From: CAZPRY01 sp964589175
GTDB lineage: Bacteria > Fidelibacterota > UBA2242
NCBI GenBank assembly: GCA_964589175.1
Contig: CAZPRY010000003.1
Span: 1-64,000 of the forward strand
Direction of reading: 5' to 3'
Length of the DNA: 64,000 nucleotides
Shown here: positions 23,508-32,368 of the stretch, piece after piece
How the letters are laid out: each line of letters opens with the position of its first letter
Position numbering within the stretch: position 1 is the first letter of the stretch
Notes under the pieces: generated by a model
What the model was told of the DNA's origin: nothing
Databases searched by the model: none
The model's input: the letters and a program-made list of their open reading frames with translations, nothing else
Translations under genes and position numbers: made by a program

Positions 23508-25424
23508 TTGAGACGCGTACCAATCGGATTTCTACTCATACTTTGGCTGGTCGGAACAATGCTTTGTTCCGCGGAAATTTTTTATACGGTTGAATATGAC
23601 GTTAAACCGTCTCATGCCCCCAGCCTTGAACCTGTTTTTAATAGCAGTTTTAAAGGATTTGACAATGTCTACGTCGTCACGGATAATTGGTATTATGCCT
23701 CCCGGGAACGAGCGGATTCCTGCCATGCGGATGCCTTCATCATACCGGGGGGCTCGACTTCGGATGTGCCCTTTTATGACGGAAGTTTAGATTCATATGT
23801 TGAACTTCTGCGTGATCCCGGACGACCGACAATTGGTTTTTGCGCCGGCCTCCAGTTTCTTTGTATGGCGCGCGGCGGTATTTGCGCTTATCGCAGTGAG
23901 GAACACGGGAATATAACGGCAACGCGGATCGGGGATGATGAGATTTTCGAGGGTAGTCCCAATCCCTATGTTGACCGGGCGAATCACTCTATGAGTATTG
24001 CCGACCCGCCGCCGGAGTACCGGGTACTGGCAGTTACGCGAACCTGCTATGTCACTTTCATCCGGCACCTAACGATGCCGCTCTACGGTTCGCAGTTGCA
24101 TATCGAAAGCGGGAACGACGCGCCATCGGCAGGGCCGGCGATTCTGTATAATTTCCGATATCGGATTCTGCCTCGATCCTTTCATGGAATTGCGGAAGCG
24201 CAGGTCGTTCCGGGAGAAGCCGGTGCCGTCCGTTTGACCTGGTGGAAAGCCAGGACTGAAGCGGCGACCCAGTATCTGATTTTTCAGGCAACGAGTCCGG
24301 AAGGAATTGATTTTGAAAATGCGGATTATCAAACCGAGGCCCTGGAATACAAAGTGAGCGGATTGAATCCGCAGCAGACCTACTCTTTTGCGGTCCGGGC
24401 AGTCGCCGCTGGAATCGAGGACAGTAACCGGGCTGTCTACCCGATCATCCCCGACGGTCATCGTACAGCGATCTTCCAAAATGGAAGGGCGATTGACGGC
24501 CGGATCTATGACGAATCCGCGGCGACCGTGATTTCTTCTCATTATCCTGATAGTAATTTCGGGCAACGTGGAGCGCCCGGTAAAGACGTACTCTATTGGT
24601 GGGATTCCGGCTTGTTACAGTTTTCTGATCTCGAACGTTACCTGGCCGGAAAGAAAATTATCGACGGGAGACTAACTTTTTTGATTGATGGGGGAGTGAC
24701 GGATTATACGAACGCGGATCAGGTTGCCAACATCCGCATTTATCGCATTAAAAAGGCATGGAGTGAGGGTCTCGGATATAATTTAACGACAGCGCGGCAG
24801 GGGGAAGTAACCTGGAATTCAGCCAGATACGGAGAAGAGAACTGGGAAATCCCCGGGGGTCGGGGTGAAAGCGACCGTGATGCGTGGCCGATTGCTTCTT
24901 TTACGGTTAAAGGCGACGGTACCGGAAATGATTTTGACGGCACGGTGATGCTGCCGGCGCAGCTGATCCAGGATTGGGTGGATCATCCGGAGAACAACCA
25001 TGGATTGCTTTATGAAAAGGAAGATAATTATCCGGGGAATTTTAACTTCCGGTTTTATGATAACGATGACGAGTGGTTTATGAACCATCCGCGTTTGATA
25101 GTTTACTATCAGGACAACGAGACGACTGATTTGACCCTGGAATCCGTCGAATTGCCGCAGCGGCCGCAGCTGTATCCCAACTATCCGAACCCGTTTAATC
25201 CATCGACACGGATGTCATTTTACCTACCCCGGGCCGGTAAAGCCAGGTTGACGGTGGTGGATCTTCTGGGACGCGAGTTGCGGATTTTATCAGAAGGAAG
25301 ACAAACGGCCGGACAGCACAGTGTGGAGTTTTGCGCAGATGGGTTGGCAGGGGGAATATATTTTTACCGGCTGGAGACAGAGGACGGTTTCTCACAGACT
25401 CAAAAAATGCTTTTTATAAAATAG
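23508..25424 (+). CDS. T9SS-exported protein with class I glutamine amidotransferase-like domain
   Basis: TTG start with GGAG upstream; 638 residues. Signal peptide (about 1-22). Residues about 25-205 look like a class I glutaminase (GATase1) fold: IIPGG, nucleophile elbow GFCAGLQF with Cys112, and SQLHIE with His198 and Glu200, so the full triad is present. Next comes a fibronectin type III-like domain (about 215-310), a DNRLRE/CBM-like beta domain (about 325-530) and a type IX secretion sorting domain (YPNPFNPST, then LTVVDLLGRELR, GIYFYRLET, QKMLFIK). So it is predicted to be exported and surface-attached or released. Substrate unknown; a secreted intact glutaminase triad is uncommon. Confidence 0.85.
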   Translation: MRRVPIGFLLILWLVGTMLCSAEIFYTVEYDVKPSHAPSLEPVFNSSFKGFDNVYVVTDNWYYASRERADSCHADAFIIPGGSTSDVPFYDGSLDSYVELLRDPGRPTIGFCAGLQFLCMARGGICAYRSEEHGNITATRIGDDEIFEGSPNPYVDRANHSMSIADPPPEYRVLAVTRTCYVTFIRHLTMPLYGSQLHIESGNDAPSAGPAILYNFRYRILPRSFHGIAEAQVVPGEAGAVRLTWWKARTEAATQYLIFQATSPEGIDFENADYQTEALEYKVSGLNPQQTYSFAVRAVAAGIEDSNRAVYPIIPDGHRTAIFQNGRAIDGRIYDESAATVISSHYPDSNFGQRGAPGKDVLYWWDSGLLQFSDLERYLAGKKIIDGRLTFLIDGGVTDYTNADQVANIRIYRIKKAWSEGLGYNLTTARQGEVTWNSARYGEENWEIPGGRGESDRDAWPIASFTVKGDGTGNDFDGTVMLPAQLIQDWVDHPENNHGLLYEKEDNYPGNFNFRFYDNDDEWFMNHPRLIVYYQDNETTDLTLESVELPQRPQLYPNYPNPFNPSTRMSFYLPRAGKARLTVVDLLGRELRILSEGRQTAGQHSVEFCADGLAGGIYFYRLETEDGFSQTQKMLFIK

Positions 25425-25456
25425 TTCAAATAGATAAAAATCCGTAAGGAGTCAAA

Positions 25457-26245
25457 ATGCCTGGATGCGTATTGATTACGGGAGCCTCGGCCGGGTTTGG
25501 CAAAGCCTGTGCGGAGAAATTTGCCCGGGAAGGCTGGCGGCTGGTGCTGGCAGCCCGCCGAGTAGAACGATTGCGCGAGTTGCAACAGCGCCTGGGACAG
25601 GAAGTCCCGGTCCATATCCTGGAACTGGATGTACGGGACCGGGCGGCGGTCGGCCGCATACCGGCTGAATTGCCGGCTGAATTCCAGAATATCGATGTAC
25701 TTGTGAACAACGCCGGTCTGGCCTTGGGTCTCGAACCGGCCTATGCCACGAAACTCTCCGACTGGGATACGATGGTGGATACCAACATCAAGGGACTGAT
25801 CTACTGCACACGGACGATTTTGCCGGGAATGGTTGCCCGGCAAAAAGGGCACATTGTGAATATCGGTTCGATTGCCGGCAGCTGGCCGTATCCCGGCGGA
25901 AATGTCTACGGCGCGACAAAGGCTTTTGTGCGGCAATTTTCGCGCAACCTGCGCGCTGATCTGAACGGTACCGGAATTCGCGTAACCAACATCGAACCGG
26001 GTATGGCGGAGAGCGAATTTTCCATTGTCCGTTTCGAAGGCGATGCGGCCAAAGCCAAAAAGATTTATGAAAATTGCGAGCCGTTACGGCCGGAGGATAT
26101 GGCTGAAATCGTCTTCTGGAGTGTCAACGTTCCGGCGCATGTCAATATCAACAGCATCGAAGTCATGCCGACCTGCCAGACCTGGGGCGGGCTGACTGTG
26201 CATCGCCACGGAAAAATCGATGCCAAGAAGGGAAAATCGCAATGA
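25457..26245 (+). CDS. Short-chain dehydrogenase/reductase (YdfG-like)
   Basis: Classical SDR of 262 residues with TGASAGFGKACA (cofactor loop), AARRVERL (Arg after strand 2 suggests NADP preference), NNAG and the catalytic S-YxxxK in IGSIAGSWPYPGGNVYGATKA. The IEPGMAESEF segment is typical of the YdfG group, which reduces 3-hydroxy acids such as serine, allo-threonine and malonic semialdehyde. AAGGAG precedes the ATG. The stop overlaps the isopentenyl-diphosphate isomerase start, so they are co-transcribed, though no shared pathway is obvious. Confidence 0.92.
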   Translation: MPGCVLITGASAGFGKACAEKFAREGWRLVLAARRVERLRELQQRLGQEVPVHILELDVRDRAAVGRIPAELPAEFQNIDVLVNNAGLALGLEPAYATKLSDWDTMVDTNIKGLIYCTRTILPGMVARQKGHIVNIGSIAGSWPYPGGNVYGATKAFVRQFSRNLRADLNGTGIRVTNIEPGMAESEFSIVRFEGDAAKAKKIYENCEPLRPEDMAEIVFWSVNVPAHVNINSIEVMPTCQTWGGLTVHRHGKIDAKKGKSQ

Positions 26246-27285
26246 CGATAAAAGATCCGAATATTGAAAATCGCAAGAAGGATCATTTGCGAATCGTGGG
26301 CGGAGAAGCCGCCGGGTACCGCGAAGTCACCAACGGCTTCGAACAATATCGCTTCATTCACAATGCGCTACCTGAACAGAATCTGGCGCAGGTGGATACT
26401 TCGGTTACGTTTATGGGAAAACGCCTGAGCGTACCGCTGATGATTGTGCCTATGAGTGGCGGTGAAGCGGAAGGCGAGCAGCTCAACCGCGATCTGGCTC
26501 TGGCGGCGCAGGAAGAACACATAGCCCTGGGTTTGGGGAGCCTGCGTCCGGCATTGGAAAATCCAGCCTGCCTGGCGACCTACGCGATAGCCCGGCAGTT
26601 GGCGCCCGATGTGCCGATTATCGCGAACCTGGGCGCAAGCCAATTGAAGGCGGTGATCCGCAAGGAGAGTTTTTTCCAGATGCTGTCGGATATCGGTGCG
26701 GATGCCCTTTCCATTCACCTGAATCCGCTGCAAGAGGCGCTGCAGCCGGAAGGTGAAACCGATTTCCGCAATATCAGCGAAACCATCGAAATTCTGAAGG
26801 AGATCACGCCTCTGCCGGTCATTGTGAAGGAGGTTGGCTTCGGACTTTCCTTCGATGTCATTCACCGGCTCAAGAAAATCGGCGTGGAATGGATAGATAT
26901 TGCCGGTGCGGGCGGTACTTCCTGGGCGCGTGTGGAGGAAAATCGCATTGACGATCCGATCGAGAAAGAGCTTGCCCGCCAGTTTTTCGAATGGGGCATT
27001 CCGACAGCGAAAGCTCTGAGCGATGCCGTGAAGGTCAAGAACTGCCGGATTATCGCTTCAGGCGGGCTGGAAAAGGGTTTGGATTTTACCAAGGCCATTG
27101 CGCTGGGTGCTTCGATGACCGGCGCGGCGGCGGCTTTTCTGCGCATTTACCGGCGCGGCGGAGTAGAAGCTGTGCGTCAGTATATCAGCCTGATCCGCTC
27201 GACCCTGCGGATTGCCATGTTTGCGACCGGCTGCCGCAATGTCTCCGGTTTTCGCGGAAATCCGGCCGTGATTGAGAAGATTTGA
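26242..27285 (+). CDS. fni: Isopentenyl-diphosphate delta-isomerase, type 2 (FMN-dependent)
   Basis: This 347-residue protein interconverts isopentenyl and dimethylallyl diphosphate using reduced FMN. Recognisable segments: RKKDHLRI at the N-terminus, MSGGEAEGEQLNRDLALAAQE, GLGSLRPAL, ANLGASQL, HLNPLQEALQPEGETDF (catalytic Gln region), IVKEVGFGLS and IDIAGAGGTSWARVE, then the SGGLEKGLDFTKAIALGA phosphate loop. Type 2 enzymes occur in many bacteria, with either the mevalonate or MEP pathway; neither pathway is otherwise represented in the window. ATGA overlap with the SDR gene. Confidence 0.95.
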   Translation: MTIKDPNIENRKKDHLRIVGGEAAGYREVTNGFEQYRFIHNALPEQNLAQVDTSVTFMGKRLSVPLMIVPMSGGEAEGEQLNRDLALAAQEEHIALGLGSLRPALENPACLATYAIARQLAPDVPIIANLGASQLKAVIRKESFFQMLSDIGADALSIHLNPLQEALQPEGETDFRNISETIEILKEITPLPVIVKEVGFGLSFDVIHRLKKIGVEWIDIAGAGGTSWARVEENRIDDPIEKELARQFFEWGIPTAKALSDAVKVKNCRIIASGGLEKGLDFTKAIALGASMTGAAAAFLRIYRRGGVEAVRQYISLIRSTLRIAMFATGCRNVSGFRGNPAVIEKI

Positions 27286-27414
27286 CATCAGCCGTATTTT
27301 TACCTGTGCCAATAATCCGTTTTCGTAGTGATCTCCGACCCAGATCACGAAAGATCGGAATTTTCGGAGGAATTTGTTTTGGATTATTTTTCGACAGTCG
27401 GTTATATTAGGCAT

Positions 27415-28551
27415 ATGATTATGAAGATGGCGAAATACGGTTTCGGTTTTGTTTTTCTTTTGATGACGGTAGGTCTTTTGAATTGTATCCATGGATCAGA
27501 GCAATACGGCATTTTTCTGACAGCCTCGGTTCATGGTGAAATCGAACCCTGTGGGTGAAAGTCCAATCCTCTTGGCGGTCTGGCCAGGAAAGCAACGGTC
27601 TTTAAAGACTACCGGAAATCGCGCGGGTACAGTCTCACGCTGGATGCCGGCGATCTCTTTTTTGGTTTCTCAAATCTTTCGCCGGAACAAAAAGATGTCT
27701 ACCGGAATACGGCCTTGTTCCTTGTGGAAAACTATAATGACTTAGGATACCAGGCCTACAACGTCGGGGGTAACGATCTGGCCGACGGTTTGGATTTTGT
27801 CACCCAGCTTGAAACATCGGCCCATTTCCCCTTTATCTCCGCGAATATCACACGCACCGGGGAAACCCAGCCGGTTTTTAAACCCTATGTGATTTTGAGT
27901 GAAGGACGCAGGAAGTTTGGAATTATTGGCGTCTGTTCAAAACCCACATATGCCATTGAGGGGTGCACGGTTTCGGACCCTGTCGAAGCCCTTTCAATCT
28001 ACATTAAAGAGATCGAAAACAGCGTGGATTTTGTGATCGTCATGGCTGCCACGAACGATGCTGACGAAGCGGAGATTCTCAGCGCCGGGCTCCCGATCGA
28101 TCTACTTCTGCGTAGCAATACGTATCGTTATACCCGCAGCCTGGCCGGTGAGAGCGAAATTCCGGTAGCGCGGGTCGGGAATATCGGCAAGTATGTGGGC
28201 TGGATTCAGATGACTATCCGCAATAAAAATATGCCGTTGAAAGATGTTTCCAAATTGAAATCTCAAATTGATTATGCCCAGAAGCGGCTGGACAGTTTCA
28301 AGGCGAGCGCCGGGGACAAATCTCTGGAAGAATATTATGCGGACCGTTCCAATCTGCTCAACATCATCCACAGTTTGCAGCAGCACCAGGCACAATTACA
28401 GGCTGAAATTGAGACGATAGAGAATCCGATTGATTTTGGGCTTATTCCACTGGATAAGGACATCGCAGATGATCCCGTTGTGCTGCAGCAGGTGGAAACC
28501 CATAAAAAGAAATACGGTATCACCGGGCCACTGGAACGGATTGCCCATTGA
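27415..28551 (+). CDS. Probable selenoprotein: metallophosphatase/5'-nucleotidase-like lipoprotein with in-frame UGA
   Basis: One frame runs from 27415 (ATG; also ATG 27421, or TTG 27379 with GGAGG 8 nt upstream) to 28551 with a single TGA at 27556-27558. The protein before it is a lipoprotein N-terminus (FVFLLMTVGLLNC) and LTASVHGEIEPCG; after it come KSNPLGGLARKATVFKDYRK and LTLDAGDLFFGF. Cys-containing relatives of this calcineurin/5'-nucleotidase-like family read EPCGC followed by PLGGLARRA, so the TGA replaces the second Cys. A matching SECIS-like hairpin follows. If read through, the product is 378 residues (Sec at 48), with a helical C-terminus containing FGLIPLDKDIADDP as in the family. 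Alternative: a nonsense pseudogene, but no other lesion exists over 330 downstream codons. Confidence 0.8.
27556..27589 (+). promoter_or_regulatory. UGA codon and bacterial SECIS-like hairpin
   Basis: After the TGA (27556-27558), TCTTGGC at 27570-27576 pairs with GCCAGGA at 27583-27589 (7 bp, one G-U pair) around the six-base loop GGTCTG. In E. coli fdhF the SECIS loop also carries GGUCUG. The GGU is the 7th codon after the UGA in both, so loop identity and distance for SelB recognition agree exactly. Part of the loop is also fixed by the conserved Gly-Leu it encodes. Confidence 0.75.
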
Positions 28552-28571
28552 TATTTGATAAATACTTCTAC

Positions 28572-28600
28572 TTGAAAATCAAAAAAAATGATTGTAGATT
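28572..28600 (+). promoter_or_regulatory. Sigma-70-type promoter of the tRNA-Ala gene
   Basis: TTGAAA (28572-28577) and TAGATT (28595-28600) are separated by exactly 17 bp, with the tRNA 5' end 21 bp further on. Position, spacing and an A-rich spacer fit a strong stable-RNA promoter. Confidence 0.6.
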
Positions 28601-28621
28601 TACCCGCTTTTTAACGATTAT

Positions 28622-28694
<73 letters not shown>

Positions 28695-28955
28695 CAAATC
28701 ACTTTTGTCTACAAACATAATCGTTTCGAATGCTTTCGGAGCGGTCGTCGGTTTCCCGATGGATCGGGATCCGTCTCTACAGGCACGACCATTGATAAGG
28801 CCCCATTCATCGTTTTGGAATCGGCGCTGAATGCTGCGCTTTTTAACCGCAAATAGACGCAATTCTCCTCGAAATCTGGCTTGGGTTATTATGAAGATAT
28901 TGCTTAACTTATAGACGAGATTTCTGGAATTGTGAAAATTTAAAAAGGAGAAGTG

Positions 28956-29408
28956 ATGGAAATGCGCAGCCGATCTCAGATGAACGTCAACGCTCATCCG
29001 AAGATCGTGGATATTCAGACGGCGCACTGCCCCGAAGGCTGTGATTTGATGTGCGACGAAGTAAAAATCAGGGATATGAAATCCATACGAGTTCAAGTGC
29101 GTTGGAATAATCAGGAAGGACTCATCTATCTCGATCCGGAATTTGGAAGCTACGATCATATCTCACAGATTAAAATCCCCACCGGAGAAGTAGTGGAATT
29201 TTTCTGCCCAGAGTGCGGGGCGTCACTGCAAAATGAGGAAAATACCTGCAGCTCCTGCTCGTCACCCACCTTTCGTTTCGATCTTCCGGGAGAAGGACAG
29301 ATTACGGGTTGTCTGAAAAAAGGTTGTTTTGAGCATACCTTAAAGATTGAAAGTTTCGAGAGTATGCAGATGGAAATTGATGAAGGCTTTGTCCGGGTTA
29401 TCATGTAA
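28956..29408 (+). CDS. Cys-rich zinc-ribbon protein of unknown function
   Basis: This 150-residue protein starts at an ATG with AAGGAG 5 nt upstream (a GTG one codon earlier is possible). Cysteines are grouped: CPEGC plus C33 near the N-terminus, CPEC (84-87) with CSSC (98-101) forming a typical zinc ribbon, and C119/C124. The middle (GLIYLDPEFGSYDH then GEVVEFFCPECGASL) is beta-rich. I recognise no named family. It is a separate unit between the tRNA and lysA. A metal or nucleic-acid binding role is plausible only from the ribbon. Confidence 0.7.
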   Translation: MEMRSRSQMNVNAHPKIVDIQTAHCPEGCDLMCDEVKIRDMKSIRVQVRWNNQEGLIYLDPEFGSYDHISQIKIPTGEVVEFFCPECGASLQNEENTCSSCSSPTFRFDLPGEGQITGCLKKGCFEHTLKIESFESMQMEIDEGFVRVIM

Positions 29409-29602
29409 TATTATTTTATTTAGCCCGCGAATAATTACAAGCTGCGGATACAGCATCTTGGTAAAATTACTTGTGAGAGTATAACAAAGGGTATAAATTC
29501 GCCGTAACTTCATTGTAAACTGAATATTTTTTGAATTCACGAGAACGAGATCGGCGTTCACTTTGGGTCGCTCCGGAACGGAAAATCCAGGAAAGGAAAA
29601 GG

Positions 29603-30835
29603 ATGAAAATTGCAGGTAGGGATGTTTGTAACTTAGCCGAAAAATACGGTACTCCATTATATGTATATGACTTCGGGCAGATTGCGGAAAATGCCGACAG
29701 GCTCAAAAAGGCTTTTCGATCCGACAATACGGATGTTCATATTTTCTATGCCATGAAGGCTAACTGTCACCCGGCGATCCTCAAACTATTGCACGAGAAG
29801 AGCTACGGAATGGATTGTGTGAGTCCGGGGGAATTACAGCTTGCCCTGGATCGCAAGGTGAAGCCTGAGAATATCCTCTACACCGGAAATTATGAAAGTC
29901 CTGCCGACCTGCAGGCGGCTTTCGATTCGGGGGCGATTATCAACCTGGATGATATCAGTTCGTTGCAGAGATTGTTAAAAATCGGTACTCCGGAACTGAT
30001 TTCTTTTCGGATCAATCCGGGACAGGGGCGCGGAAAATATGAAAAGATCACTACCGGCGGCGAGAAAGCGAAATTCGGTGTTCCGCACGAAAAAGCGGTG
30101 ATCGCGTACGAGAGTGCCATGCAGGCCGGTATTCGGCGTTTCGGCGCGCACATGATGACCGGCTCCGGCGTCCTGGACGAAGATCATTTTCCGAAGATGC
30201 TGGAACTGTTCATGAACGAGCTGGCGATTATCCGCAACAAACTGGGGATCGAGTTCGAATTTATCGATATGGGCGGCGGCCTGGGAATTCCCTACTTCGG
30301 CGATGAAACCTCGTTGGATCTCGAGGCGGTTGGCCGTAAGACGCTGGCGCTTTTTGAAAAGAAAGTAGCCGAATTGAAGTTGGGAAAGCCAGCCCTGGCG
30401 CTGGAACCCGGGCGCTTTTTAGTTGGCAATGCCGGCTATATGATTGCGCGAGTCAACGGTATTAAAGAGAGCTATCGCAAATACGTCGGGATCGACGCCG
30501 GTTTTCATACCCTGATCCGCTCGGCACTCTATGGCGCCCAGCATACGATTGTGGTAGATGGCAAGGAGAACGAGCCGGCCGTTGAGGCTGTCGATGTCTG
30601 TGGCCAGATTTGCGAAAACACCGATATTTTTACCAAAGACAGAATGCTCCCCAGAATTGCGGAGGGGGATTTACTGGTTTTCACCCAGGCGGGTGCTTAC
30701 GGCAGTGTGATGTCCATGCCCTATAATCTGCGTTTTCGACCGGCCGAGGTCGCCATCATCAACAGCGAAGACATGGAGATTACGCGACCCGAAACCATGG
30801 ATGACTATATGAGTCGCATACGGATACCGGAATAG
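29603..30835 (+). CDS. lysA: Diaminopimelate decarboxylase
   Basis: Start chosen at 29603 because GGAAAAGG lies directly upstream; the ORF extension to 29531 has no family similarity. The 410-residue PLP enzyme converts meso-diaminopimelate to L-lysine. Marks: GTPLYVYDFGQI, HIFYAMKANCHPAIL (PLP-Lys), GMDCVSPGELQLAL, FRINPGQGRGKYEKI, KFGVP, DMGGGLGIPY, ALEPGRFLVGNAG and the DVCGQICENTDIF Cys region plus AYGSVMSMPYNLRFRP. It precedes murE by 34 nt, putting the two main consumers of meso-DAP in one transcript. Confidence 0.96.
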   Translation: MKIAGRDVCNLAEKYGTPLYVYDFGQIAENADRLKKAFRSDNTDVHIFYAMKANCHPAILKLLHEKSYGMDCVSPGELQLALDRKVKPENILYTGNYESPADLQAAFDSGAIINLDDISSLQRLLKIGTPELISFRINPGQGRGKYEKITTGGEKAKFGVPHEKAVIAYESAMQAGIRRFGAHMMTGSGVLDEDHFPKMLELFMNELAIIRNKLGIEFEFIDMGGGLGIPYFGDETSLDLEAVGRKTLALFEKKVAELKLGKPALALEPGRFLVGNAGYMIARVNGIKESYRKYVGIDAGFHTLIRSALYGAQHTIVVDGKENEPAVEAVDVCGQICENTDIFTKDRMLPRIAEGDLLVFTQAGAYGSVMSMPYNLRFRPAEVAIINSEDMEITRPETMDDYMSRIRIPE

Positions 30836-30869
30836 GGACGGGAACAGAGACTGGAAAACGGAGACAGGA

Positions 30870-32357
30870 ATGAAATTGCATAATCTGCTGGCAGTATTGC
30901 CTGAAAAGAAGATAATTGGCGATCAGAACCCGGAAATCAAGGGTGTCGTCTACGATCCGTTGCGGGTGCATCCGGGATTTTTGTACGTAGCAATCAATAT
31001 TTATACCCAGTTGGATAAAATCGAACTGCCGGACGGTCATCCGTTTGTCGGCAAGGCAATCAAAGCCGGTGCGACCGCCGTCATCGTTCAGGATGATGTT
31101 CCGGTCCCGAAACATATTGTGAAAGTACTCGTGCCCGATTCGCGGCTGGCCCTGGCGCTGATCGCCGGTGAATTCTACAAGCATCCCGCCAACGACTTTA
31201 AATTGATAGGCGTCACCGGCACCAACGGGAAGACGACGACGGCCCACATCATCGAGAGCATTTTGAGCCGGAAATACCGCACCGGCCTGATCGGAACGCT
31301 GTACTATAAAATCAATGGCAAAATTTTTAAATCCAAGGATACGACGCCCGAACCGCCTGACCTACAGGAAATTTTTACCAATATGAAAAAAGAGAAGGTG
31401 GATTACTGCGTTATGGAAGTATCCTCGCACGGTGTGGATTTTCACCGCGTGACCGGCATTCGCTATGACGTCGGCGCCTGGACCAATTTTACTCAGGACC
31501 ACCTGGATTGGCACAAGACGATGGAGAACTACCGTGCGGCGAAGTTGCGCTGGTTTGGCAGTCTCGAGGCGGACAAATCCGTTGTGGTCAATGTCGATGA
31601 TCCCTCAGTCGGCTATTTCTCCGGGGCAGCCAAGGCCCGGCAATATCGTTACGGCATTCAGAATGAGGCGGATGTCACCGCTAAAAATATTCGCTTTACG
31701 CATGAAGGAACGGAATTTACATTGATCACGCCCAAGGGTGAGATCGAAGTCCATTCCCGGCTGCGGGGCGAGTTTAACCTCTACAACATGCTCTGCGCCG
31801 TCGGTTCGGTTCTGGATCAAGATATAACGCTGGAGCAGATCAGGGATGGCCTGGAAGTTCCGATCGTAGTGGCCGGGCGTTTTCAGCCGGTGGATCGCGG
31901 TCAGGATTTCGGAGTTATCGTGGATTACGCCCATACGCCCGACGGCTTGATCAAGGTTCTGAACGCCGCCCGCGCGATTGAGCCGAAGCGGATTATCACG
32001 GTTTTCGGATGCGGCGGCGACCGCGATCGCAACAAGCGTCCCCAGATGGCGGCAGTGGTCGAAGAAAAGAGCGACCTGTTCATCATCACCGATGACAACC
32101 CGCGTACCGAAGATCCGGAGCAGATCGTGCAGGATATTCTGAGCGGATTGACAAAGAACGATCGAAGCCGCTATGAGATTATTCACGATCGGCATGCGGC
32201 GATTCAACATGCCATAGATATCGCCCGAACCGGCGATCTGATCATGATAGCCGGGAAAGGGCATGAGAACACCCAAACGCTGAAAGACCGTACGCTTCAT
32301 TTCAACGATTTTGAAGTTGCCGATGAAATTTTAACAGCCAGGGTGAAAGGAAAATAA
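30870..32357 (+). CDS. murE: UDP-MurNAc-L-Ala-D-Glu:meso-diaminopimelate ligase
   Basis: The 495-residue Mur ligase adds meso-DAP to the peptidoglycan stem. It has an N-terminal UDP-binding domain, ATP loop GVTGTNGKTTTAH (114-126), EVSSHGVDFHRV, TNFTQDHLDWHKTMENYRAAK (carbamylated Lys region) and a C-terminal domain with TDDNPRTEDP. The DNPR motif is diagnostic of meso-DAP rather than lysine as the third residue. So the cell wall is of the usual Gram-negative type. Directly downstream of lysA. Confidence 0.97.
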   Translation: MKLHNLLAVLPEKKIIGDQNPEIKGVVYDPLRVHPGFLYVAINIYTQLDKIELPDGHPFVGKAIKAGATAVIVQDDVPVPKHIVKVLVPDSRLALALIAGEFYKHPANDFKLIGVTGTNGKTTTAHIIESILSRKYRTGLIGTLYYKINGKIFKSKDTTPEPPDLQEIFTNMKKEKVDYCVMEVSSHGVDFHRVTGIRYDVGAWTNFTQDHLDWHKTMENYRAAKLRWFGSLEADKSVVVNVDDPSVGYFSGAAKARQYRYGIQNEADVTAKNIRFTHEGTEFTLITPKGEIEVHSRLRGEFNLYNMLCAVGSVLDQDITLEQIRDGLEVPIVVAGRFQPVDRGQDFGVIVDYAHTPDGLIKVLNAARAIEPKRIITVFGCGGDRDRNKRPQMAAVVEEKSDLFIITDDNPRTEDPEQIVQDILSGLTKNDRSRYEIIHDRHAAIQHAIDIARTGDLIMIAGKGHENTQTLKDRTLHFNDFEVADEILTARVKGK

Positions 32358-32368
32358 CGGAGGATCTG

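Noticed and set aside
31605..32300. 231-codon minus-strand ORF opposite murE
   Set aside because: Antisense shadow of conserved coding sequence without a ribosome binding site or recognisable domain.
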